Positions 1 through 4,949 of a DNA stretch of 5,904 nt are shown here, one piece after another. The notes below the pieces were generated by a model that was given only the letters and a program-made list of their open reading frames with translations, did no database searches and had not been told where the DNA came from. The position numbers and the translations under genes were made by a program. Position 1 is the first letter of the stretch. Each line of letters opens with the position of its first letter. Source of the stretch: an uncultured bacterium (GTDB taxonomy: Bacteria; Planctomycetota; UBA8108); contig CAJWZY010000152.1 of the NCBI GenBank assembly GCA_913050545.1, positions 1 to 5,904 on the forward strand, read 5' to 3'.

Positions 1-985
1 CCTCTTGATGGCGGATCTCGAAGGCAACCTGGTCGAGACCTCGAATCTGGTCGAGCGGTCCAGGCTCCAGCCTGACCCGCTGGCACCCGTAGAGTTGACC
101 GGCCTTACCGGCGTGCTCCTTAGCCTCTCGTAGTTGGCGATAGGCTGACATGTAGCCGCCAGGGCTGAAGCTGAGCAGAACTCCCTCCTTGCCCCGCCAG
201 AGATGGATCAACACCGGTGGCTGGTGATTGAAAAGAGAGAGACGCAGAACTCCCCCGGCCGGCCAGGCAGGCCGCAGCCGGTAGATTCCATTCAGGGTCG
301 CCAGCGGCACATTGTTCACCCGCGTCTCGCCGATCCTGATGTTGTTGCGGATCCACACTGCCGGGTCCAGCCAGGTTCGCAGCACATCCCGGCTCGGGGT
401 GTGCATGGGGTCGACCAACTCAGTAAAGCAGGTCTCCTCAAAGGGCAACACACGGTCGGGAAACAGGATGTCGGCAACCTTGTCCTCGGGCTTGACCTCC
501 TCTTTCTTCTCAGCAACGGAGGGGACAGGTTCCGGCTCTTCCCCCGGCTCTTCCTCCGGCTGTGGCTGAGGTTTTTCCTGGACAGGGCCCGGCTTGACCT
601 TGCCGTCAGTTTTCTTCTCTTGCGGGGGGGTTGTTTTCGTGACCTCCGGGGCAGGCTGTGAAGGAGGAGGCTCAACCTCGGCATCACCTCCATTCCTTAA
701 AACAATGAAGGCCAGCAAGACCACCACCACAGCAATCCCCACCGCATTGGCGATCTTTGTGATAAAGGCCTTCCGGCCCTCTGCCTCCGCTATGATTTCA
801 TCAACGGGGACCTCGATCCTGGTGAGGGTCTCAGCCAGGGCCTGCTCAAGCTGCAGCTTATTGGAGAGGGCGGTCCGCAACTTCTTCGACTTACCCAGGA
901 GAGCCAGCATTTCATCGGTCTGCTGCCGGGTAAACTCGGCCGGATGTTTTTCTTGCAGTAATTTAAGGAGGTCTTTTTCAGCCAT
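1..985 (-). CDS. Single-pass membrane protein, probable anti-sigma factor (3' end beyond the window)
   Basis: The frame is open from ATG (985-983) to the left edge, giving 328 visible residues. The N-terminal ~77 residues are helical and charged. FTRQQTDEMLALLGKSKKL and the following LEQALAETL recall, from memory, the cytoplasmic parts of planctomycete anti-sigma/FecR-like proteins, but there is no HxxxCxxC zinc motif. One transmembrane helix spans about 79-96 (ANAVGIAVVVVLLAFIVL); the basic residues before it suggest N-in, C-out. A Pro/Glu/Lys linker (about 104-167) follows. The outer part (from about 170) includes LDPAVWIRNNIRIGETRVNN and IHLWRGKEGVLLSFSPGGY, is probably beta-rich, and has cysteines at 186 and 301. 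The start overlaps the sigma stop by 8 bp, and no strong Shine-Dalgarno is seen, only purine-rich GAGAGAAG, as expected for translational coupling. The role inferred from this layout is to hold the sigma factor at the membrane and release it on an outside signal. The family is not identified with certainty. Confidence 0.8.
   Translation of the reverse strand, partial: MAEKDLLKLLQEKHPAEFTRQQTDEMLALLGKSKKLRTALSNKLQLEQALAETLTRIEVPVDEIIAEAEGRKAFITKIANAVGIAVVVVLLAFIVLRNGGDAEVEPPPSQPAPEVTKTTPPQEKKTDGKVKPGPVQEKPQPQPEEEPGEEPEPVPSVAEKKEEVKPEDKVADILFPDRVLPFEETCFTELVDPMHTPSRDVLRTWLDPAVWIRNNIRIGETRVNNVPLATLNGIYRLRPAWPAGGVLRLSLFNHQPPVLIHLWRGKEGVLLSFSPGGYMSAYRQLREAKEHAGKAGQLYGCQRVRLEPGPLDQIRGLDQVAFEIRHQE
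698..751 (-). other. Transmembrane helix of the anti-sigma-like protein
   Basis: Residues 79-96 form the only long hydrophobic stretch in the visible protein. They are flanked by K72 and K77 on the N-side and by R97 followed by Asn, Gly and acidic residues on the other. This predicts a bitopic protein with a small cytoplasmic domain and a large outer domain. Confidence 0.88.
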
Positions 986-1604
986 TCTTCTCTCGCTGCC
1001 CCCTGGTCTTTGCGGCCTGGGTTTTCTTCCCGGGAGCTGCCTTTTTCTTAGCTGTCGCAAAGTTGCCGACAGCTTTTTTCACAGCTCCAACGGCTCCCGC
1101 GAGAACCCCCTTTACCGCATCCTCGCTCCTTTTGAGCCTTTTGCTGACCTGCGCGAGAGACAAGCCCGACCCGTAGCGCAGGTCAAGAGCCTGGCGCTCA
1201 GCCATATCAAGGCCTGCCACTGAATCGCCCAGGCGCTTGCGAAGACTCTCCTTGAGGAAAGGCAATCGCCCATCCTTCTTTTCAAGGGCAAAACAGACCT
1301 CGGTCCATCCTGAGTCAGGGCGGCCACGAACCCGTCGCAACTTGAGCTCTACAAGCCTGAACAACTCATCTTCGAACCCACCGAATTCTTCAGCATTCTG
1401 CAGGTCTGAATACATCCTGCGGAACACATCGGTAACCATCTGGGAAGCCGCCGAAGAGTTCGCCAGGCGAACACTCATATAGGCGAATACCCGGGCCTGG
1501 TAGGTTTCAACCAGCCTGGAAAAGGCCGCCGCATCCCCACCCCTGGCAGCCTCGACCAGCTTTTCATCCCTGTCTTTTTTCGCGCTCTTCGCCTTGACCA
1601 CCAT
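978..1604 (-). CDS. Divergent ECF-type RNA polymerase sigma factor
   Basis: This encodes a 208-residue cytoplasmic protein expected to direct RNA polymerase to a specific promoter set. Residues 14-90 look like sigma region 2: KLVEAARGGDAAAFSRLVETYQARVFAY is followed by MVTDVFRRMYSDL, where the usual D-[LA]-x-Q-[DE]-V-F core is degraded. Residues about 118-178 look like region 4, with LDMAERQALDLRYGSGLSL followed by the helix-turn-helix QVSKRLKRSEDAVKGVL. There is no region 3 or 1.1, as in ECF factors. A lysine/alanine-rich tail follows (181-208, with AKKKAAPGKKTQAAK). The start is set by GAGG 5 bases before ATG; the frame upstream to 1781 is open but has no sigma-like sequence. The stop overlaps the next gene's start by 8 bp (ATGGCTGA), so translation is probably coupled to the membrane partner. 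Target promoters are unknown; a GGAACTT element upstream suggests possible autoregulation. Another sigma-like regulator that has lost promoter melting cannot be excluded. Confidence 0.82.
   Translation of the reverse strand: MVVKAKSAKKDRDEKLVEAARGGDAAAFSRLVETYQARVFAYMSVRLANSSAASQMVTDVFRRMYSDLQNAEEFGGFEDELFRLVELKLRRVRGRPDSGWTEVCFALEKKDGRLPFLKESLRKRLGDSVAGLDMAERQALDLRYGSGLSLAQVSKRLKRSEDAVKGVLAGAVGAVKKAVGNFATAKKKAAPGKKTQAAKTRGQREKNG
981..1064 (-). other. Lys/Ala-rich basic C-terminal tail of the sigma factor
   Basis: Residues 181-208 hold nine Lys or Arg residues within ATAKKKAAPGKKTQAAKTR and more beyond it, in an Ala/Pro context resembling histone-H1-like tails. They follow the last region 4 helix and are not needed for a minimal ECF fold. 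Non-specific DNA binding is a possible role, but this is inference. Confidence 0.6.
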
Positions 1605-1609
1605 CTCAA

Positions 1610-1613
1610 CCTC
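1610..1613 (-). promoter_or_regulatory. Ribosome binding site setting the sigma-factor start
   Basis: GAGG on the minus strand ends 5 bases before the ATG at 1604-1602. This spacing favours the 208-residue product over a longer in-frame reading from 1781, which would overlap the upstream gene. Confidence 0.65.
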
Positions 1614-1617
1614 GATT

Positions 1618-1637
1618 CCGGGTGGATCCCATCCCGG
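1618..1637 (-). other. Short hairpin immediately before the sigma-factor ribosome binding site
   Basis: On the minus strand, CCGGG (1637-1633) pairs with CCCGG (1622-1618). Inside, TGG (1631-1629) pairs with CCA (1625-1623), with one bulged base and a GAT loop. It ends 4 bases before the GAGG at 1613-1610. It has no T-run, so it is not a terminator. It could influence initiation at the sigma gene or be a chance feature of GC-rich sequence. Confidence 0.35.
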
Positions 1638-1708
1638 CCAACCTGCGGCGGGGAAAAGCTCCCTGTCCCGCACCACCGGAGGAATATTTCGTGCCTTACA
1701 CCATAACC

Positions 1709-1739
1709 TATCGAGCGAAACTAACCCACCGCAAGTTCC
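1709..1739 (-). promoter_or_regulatory. ECF-sigma-type promoter candidate upstream of the sigma gene
   Basis: On the minus strand, GGAACTT (1739-1733) is identical to the classic RpoE-type ECF -35 element. Eighteen bases later comes TCGATA (1714-1709), a loose match to a TCNNA-type -10. The pair lies in the 152-bp gap just after the stop of the secreted-protein gene and about 105 bases before the sigma start. The spacer is one to two bases longer than usual and the -10 is imperfect, so this is only a candidate. If real, it would suggest autoregulation. Confidence 0.3.
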
Positions 1740-1756
1740 TGCCCACAAAGCCGTAT

Positions 1757-4700
1757 TCAATCCTCCAGAGAAACCAGCCACCAGTAAGCGTATTCATAAG
1801 ACCAGCCATTGGCCTTGTTGAGAATCTCCAGTTCAAGTTCAGCCCCCTTGAACTCGGAGAGATCCAGGTCAAGGTCCAGCCAGCCATCTGCACTCATCGC
1901 TGGACCCACCAGCAGATCAACCAGGGGTTCTCCATTGGCAAGCACCTGCAGCTGCCAGTCGCCGCGAACATCATGCCCAACGGAAAGTCTCAGTTTCCCC
2001 GGTACCTTCGCTCCCTGCGAAAACTTTCGGAACAGGCGAACAGGCTCCGATGGGGACTTCGGATGGGTCCTGAGAACACCGGGCCTGCCCCGGTAGCTTG
2101 CCAGCGAACCGGCGCCCTCACCAAAAAGTCCGCCGGCACCGGACAATTCGAACCCAGCGGCTATCTCATCCAGGAGCTTCTTTTTCCCAGCGGCGTCCAG
2201 GGGGCCTGAACCCAGCCCCTTGCGTTCCATCGCCTGCTGCCAGGCAGGGTCCTTGTGTGGAGCTGTCCTCGGCAGATGCCTGCCGTCGAGATCCGCCAGG
2301 GTACGCCCAAGCCAGATATGATCAAAAAGAGCGTAGTCGCCATCCGGGCTGCCAAAGGAAAAGCCCGTCAGGTTGAATTCACCGAAGGAACTCGCCAGGT
2401 CAACCGTGTGCACCGTCCAGTCCATCGGGGGCGCAGGAGCTGGGGGTTGAGCCGACGGAGGAGAAGGTGCAGGAGCCTCCGGAGCGGGAATCTTCAGATC
2501 AGGCGGGGGCGAAGCTGGAGTTTCCGAAACCACGACAGTGGGTGGCAGATGGAGAAAGGCTCCATCAAGAGGTGCCTGTCCCTCCAGGAAGGTCCCCTGG
2601 AAGAGGTTGAAGCTGGGCGTTTTCCGGTTTTGCCGGCCGGGTTCGGGGCCGAACAGCCGGTCGTGTCCCAGCTGCATGAAGATTCCCTCACCGCCTTTTT
2701 TCTTCCAGGCGAAACGAAGGTAACGGTATTCACCGAAAACGGGGAGAGACCTGATGGGGATGTCCATTCCCTCGATCATCGCATTCTCTTTCTGGCCCCC
2801 CGAAACCCGGAGACTGTAATCGCCGCTATAGCTGTCTCTCCATTCCTGCCGGGCAAACCCGGCCCCATCGGTCAGCATGGAAATGAAGCCGGGACCCTGC
2901 TCATAGATTTCCCTTAAACCCTGTCGGCTGGGTCCGAAGGAAAGCCCACTCACCTCCACGGGCGTCAAGGCCCTGTCAGTCGATATTTGAAGCTCAATCT
3001 CCGTTTCGCTTCCGTTAAAGGGTGAGAGGTCAAAGACCAGGCCTGCTGGTGGAGTCGAGTCCGGCCCCACCGCGGAGGTCCGGGGTATGGCAAACCTGGT
3101 TCGCTCGACACCCCCAACCAGCAGCTTGAGCTGGCAGTTGGCCTCGACTGCGGGCAGGAGCCTCGAACAGATACTGAAATAGCGGTTGCCGGCTGCCGGC
3201 TTGACCTTTCTGCGCAGCCGCAGGCCACCGGGAGAAACAGCCACCTGGAGACGGAATGCCGGGTCCAGGGGATAGCTCTCATCCCAGCTGTTCACCAGGA
3301 CGAGTCCCTGCCCACCCGCCGGCACCTGTGACCATCCCTCAAGCGAGGGGACAAACCTGGCCGAGCGCAAGGCCACCTCGCGGCGGAGCATGGAGGGATC
3401 GAGACTCAACCTCGGCTCGATCCAGTCGACAAGATCCCTGACATCCAGGGGGTCGGCCCCTGCCGGCGTCCTGTCAATGGCAGGGTCCGCGAGAAGAACC
3501 AGCTTCATCCTGTCCCGGCCGGACACTTCGCCGAGGTGAATAATTCCACTGTCGGAGAAACCTCGCGATCCAACAAGCAGGTCGCTGCTGTAGACACTGG
3601 TTTCTTTCAGAGAAGGGTAATCCCGAAGGAGAACACGGCCAAGGGCACACCCTCCCTTGCCGGCCCGCATGTCGATGCCTACCCCCGTACGGAAAGACTT
3701 CACGCAATCGGACAACGAGAATTCCAGTTCACAAAAAGCCCGGACCCCGAAGCCTCGCATGAACTCCGACCCGGAACAGGCCAGGGAGCTGCCCAGGATC
3801 GAGCGGTCACTTTTCCAGCGCTTCGCGCCGCCAAGAATTACTTTCTGTTTTACCCGTACGGGATGAAAAGTGGACAAGGGCACATCTACAGGCAGGTTAT
3901 AGCTCCTCGATACAATCGTTGAGTATTTCAGCCACAGGGCGTCGAGGCTCCAGGCAGGCTGAAATACATGCCACCACTGGCGAGAGTCAACCGGGTTGCC
4001 AAGCTGCCCCTCTCTGAAGCGCTCGTCAGAGGCGGTCAAGACCATCCCGTCCACCGTCTCTACCTTCCTCAGGCGGCCGCCTCCCCCGGGCAGGAGCACA
4101 GCAAGCTGTTCGAAGTAGGTATCCCAGGGATCCCTGGCCGGCAGGTGAAGCTCGGCAATCGAGGTAAAGGGAACCAGCCTGACTCCTGAATCCAGCAGCA
4201 GCCTGACACCGGACCGGCTCCAGCGCATGGACCGGAACCGGTCACTTCCACCGGCTGCGTAGAAGACCGTTCCCGGGCTCAGGGGATGACCCGACCTCGA
4301 TGTCAGGACGATCCGGCGCAACCAGCGGGTAAGAACGCGCACCTGCCGGCTGCCACGGTAGCCGGGTTTATGAACATCAACAGACGGCTTGAGCAGGACA
4401 TGCGGAAGCTGGGGCGCGCCGGGGTTCTCCTGGCCGGAACGGTATCCGGAGAGCTTGCAGGGCAGGCGGTCGCCACCAGAGAATTCGACGTAGGGGCCTT
4501 CAAGGTCAATCTCTCCGGGGCCATCGTCCCGGATCCAGGAAACCGGGTTTGCCGGATCAAACAACCAGACCCCGGCGAGGGTAGGCCGCGCCCCACCTCT
4601 GCCCCAGCCTGCTATCTTGATCCCCTGCACAACCCTGCCGTTGGACAAGGCGGCCCTGTAACGCCCTGCTCCAGAGCGAAGCGGCCCCCGGATGATGAGA

Positions 4701-4840
4701 GGGAGCTCCTCTGGCCCGGGGGGCGCAGCCTCGGCCCGGCTACCGGCAAAGACACCTGCCGCAGAGGCCAGGATAAAAAGCGCCGGGATTATATAAGCCG
4801 CAGCCGGCCTTGAGTTCACCACGTTGTCTCGCACTACCAA
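1757..4840 (-). CDS. Large secreted modular protein with NPCBM-like carbohydrate-binding domain
   Basis: This encodes an exported protein of 1027 residues with no enzymatic motif that I can see; its exact function is unknown. A signal peptide is clear: R4 and R11, a hydrophobic core at about 13-32, then AEA before A39 as a likely signal peptidase I site. Residues 40-330 are beta-rich and unassigned, with VEFSGGDRLPCKL near 118-130. Residues about 335-480 resemble an NPCBM domain (RGFGVRAFCELEFSL, FRTGVGIDMRAGKGG, LVDWIEPRL), a family expected to bind glycans. Residues 540-620 and 934-1007 look like two copies of one beta-sandwich. Between them, 648-852 (RYLRFAWKKKGGEG ... LFDHIWLGRT) is a further domain interrupted by a Pro/Ala-rich stretch at 774-805. 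The C-terminus ends WSYEYAYWWLVSLED, with no LPXTG, membrane anchor or obvious sorting tag. From memory, this architecture recalls planctomycete envelope proteins. It lies upstream of the sigma/anti-sigma pair on the same strand. A surface, glycan-binding or sensing role is inference only. Confidence 0.9.
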   Translation of the reverse strand: MVVRDNVVNSRPAAAYIIPALFILASAAGVFAGSRAEAAPPGPEELPLIIRGPLRSGAGRYRAALSNGRVVQGIKIAGWGRGGARPTLAGVWLFDPANPVSWIRDDGPGEIDLEGPYVEFSGGDRLPCKLSGYRSGQENPGAPQLPHVLLKPSVDVHKPGYRGSRQVRVLTRWLRRIVLTSRSGHPLSPGTVFYAAGGSDRFRSMRWSRSGVRLLLDSGVRLVPFTSIAELHLPARDPWDTYFEQLAVLLPGGGGRLRKVETVDGMVLTASDERFREGQLGNPVDSRQWWHVFQPAWSLDALWLKYSTIVSRSYNLPVDVPLSTFHPVRVKQKVILGGAKRWKSDRSILGSSLACSGSEFMRGFGVRAFCELEFSLSDCVKSFRTGVGIDMRAGKGGCALGRVLLRDYPSLKETSVYSSDLLVGSRGFSDSGIIHLGEVSGRDRMKLVLLADPAIDRTPAGADPLDVRDLVDWIEPRLSLDPSMLRREVALRSARFVPSLEGWSQVPAGGQGLVLVNSWDESYPLDPAFRLQVAVSPGGLRLRRKVKPAAGNRYFSICSRLLPAVEANCQLKLLVGGVERTRFAIPRTSAVGPDSTPPAGLVFDLSPFNGSETEIELQISTDRALTPVEVSGLSFGPSRQGLREIYEQGPGFISMLTDGAGFARQEWRDSYSGDYSLRVSGGQKENAMIEGMDIPIRSLPVFGEYRYLRFAWKKKGGEGIFMQLGHDRLFGPEPGRQNRKTPSFNLFQGTFLEGQAPLDGAFLHLPPTVVVSETPASPPPDLKIPAPEAPAPSPPSAQPPAPAPPMDWTVHTVDLASSFGEFNLTGFSFGSPDGDYALFDHIWLGRTLADLDGRHLPRTAPHKDPAWQQAMERKGLGSGPLDAAGKKKLLDEIAAGFELSGAGGLFGEGAGSLASYRGRPGVLRTHPKSPSEPVRLFRKFSQGAKVPGKLRLSVGHDVRGDWQLQVLANGEPLVDLLVGPAMSADGWLDLDLDLSEFKGAELELEILNKANGWSYEYAYWWLVSLED
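1820..2041 (-). repeat. Protein-level repeat, copy 2 (residues 934-1007)
   Basis: This is the C-terminal counterpart of residues 539-620, sharing the pattern R-[LF]-R-[RK], a Q-L strand followed by [GN]-G, and D-L-S-x-F-x-G-x-x-x-E-[IL]-E-L-[QE]-I. It leads directly into the aromatic C-terminus WSYEYAYWWL. I recall similar endings in planctomycete NPCBM proteins. Confidence 0.55.
2426..2521 (-). other. Pro/Ala/Ser-rich insertion in the secreted protein (residues 774-805)
   Basis: About half of these 32 residues are proline, with alanine and serine making up most of the rest (for example APEAPAPSPPSAQPPAPAPP). It looks like a flexible, exposed linker. It separates RYLRFAWKKKGGEG...LHLPPTV from MDWTVHTVDLASSFGEF, two parts that look like halves of a single beta domain, so it may be a loop insertion rather than a domain boundary. 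Confidence 0.65.
2981..3226 (-). repeat. Protein-level repeat, copy 1 (residues 539-620)
   Basis: This segment aligns by eye with residues 934-1007 of the same protein. RLRRKVKP matches RLFRKFSQ, CQLKLLVGG matches WQLQVLANG, and VFDLSPFNGSETEIELQI matches LDLDLSEFKGAELELEI. The similarity is at protein level only and suggests a duplicated beta-sandwich module. Cysteines 558 and 569 occur only in this copy. Confidence 0.55.
3401..3838 (-). other. NPCBM-like domain within the secreted protein
   Basis: This stretch encodes residues about 335-480. Matching the NPCBM pattern are a conserved Trp near the start (W342), the RGFGVRAFCELEFSL strand where the family usually has a G-[IV]-H-A type motif, the F-x-x-x-V-G-I-D core at 383-390, and the closing VDWIEPRL where the family typically has D-W-A/W-x-x-x-x-L. 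The usual His of the GVHA motif is Arg here (R367). Four cysteines (355, 370, 379, 398) are present. Glycan binding is the expected activity of the family, not something shown here. Confidence 0.7.
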
Positions 4841-4850
4841 GAGTTCGTAT

Positions 4851-4854
4851 CCTC
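4851..4854 (-). promoter_or_regulatory. Ribosome binding site deciding a TTG start
   Basis: GAGG (within GAGGAT, minus strand) lies 10 bases before the TTG at 4840-4838. The other near-upstream candidates in frame are GTG codons at 4834-4832, 4822-4820 and 4819-4817, which sit too far from this motif. No ATG is available before the hydrophobic signal segment, so TTG is the best-supported start. Confidence 0.5.
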
Positions 4855-4863
4855 ACATTCAAT

Positions 4864-4895
4864 CCGGACAAAGCTCATTGCCGGAGCATGTCCGG
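4864..4895 (-). other. Imperfect hairpin in the valS to secreted-protein gap
   Basis: On the minus strand, CCGGACA (4895-4889) pairs perfectly with TGTCCGG (4870-4864). Inside that stem, GCTC (4887-4884) pairs with GAGC (4876-4873), leaving a 1x2 internal loop and a 7-base apical loop (CGGCAAT). No T-run follows, so it is not a canonical intrinsic terminator. It ends 9 bases before the GAGG ribosome binding site of the downstream gene. It could be a 3' end structure for valS, a 5' leader hairpin of the next gene, or a protein-binding inverted repeat. Confidence 0.45.
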
Positions 4896-4915
4896 GAGAA
4901 TTGACGAGCTCTCAG

Positions 4916-4943
4916 GTTAGACCCAAAGAGTGCCGGCAGGCAA
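4916..4943 (-). promoter_or_regulatory. Weak housekeeping-promoter-like pair upstream of the secreted-protein gene
   Basis: On the minus strand, TTGCCT (4943-4938) and TCTAAC (4921-4916) are separated by 16 bases. Each matches four of six positions of the sigma70 -35 and -10 consensus. The pair lies just after the valS stop and about 75 bases before the next start. It is the best such pair I found in the gap, but such matches arise readily by chance, and the downstream gene could instead be read through from valS. Confidence 0.2.
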
Positions 4944-4949
4944 GAACGG

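Noticed and set aside
203..661. Open plus-strand frame of 152 codons
   Set aside because: It lies opposite the anti-sigma-like gene, and its hydrophobic and Arg-rich stretches mirror that gene's Glu/Lys/Pro linker codons. No domain or ribosome binding site is evident.
594..1223. Open plus-strand frame of 209 codons
   Set aside because: It spans the antisense of two well-supported genes. Its Ser/Cys/Phe-rich composition is a reading-frame shadow.
1605..1781. N-terminal extension of the sigma factor to an upstream ATG at 1781
   Set aside because: The extra 59 residues show no sigma-like sequence and would overlap the preceding gene, and a well-spaced GAGG precedes the ATG at 1604.
1622..2209. 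Open plus-strand frame of 195 codons covering the gap before the sigma gene
   Set aside because: Most of it is antisense to the well-supported secreted-protein gene. The product has no recognisable domain.
2255..2917. Open plus-strand frame of 220 codons
   Set aside because: It is antisense to the secreted-protein gene, Arg-rich and without motif support.
4286..4813. Open plus-strand frame of 175 codons
   Set aside because: It is antisense to the signal peptide and N-terminal region of the secreted protein, and its composition is that of a shadow frame.
4838..4840. Secreted-protein start at a downstream GTG (4834, 4822 or 4819)
   Set aside because: These lie too far from the GAGG motif. 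TTG at 4840 fits best, although the choice changes only a few residues before the signal peptide.
1755..4865. Nine-base direct repeat ATTCAATCC at 1755-1763 and 4857-4865, bracketing the secreted-protein gene
   Set aside because: A shared 9-mer between two gaps of this size has a chance probability of several percent. There are no inverted ends or mobile-element genes, so an insertion signature is not supported.
4931..4938. Palindrome TGCCGGCA just after valS as a terminator
   Set aside because: It has only 4-bp arms with no loop and no following T-run.
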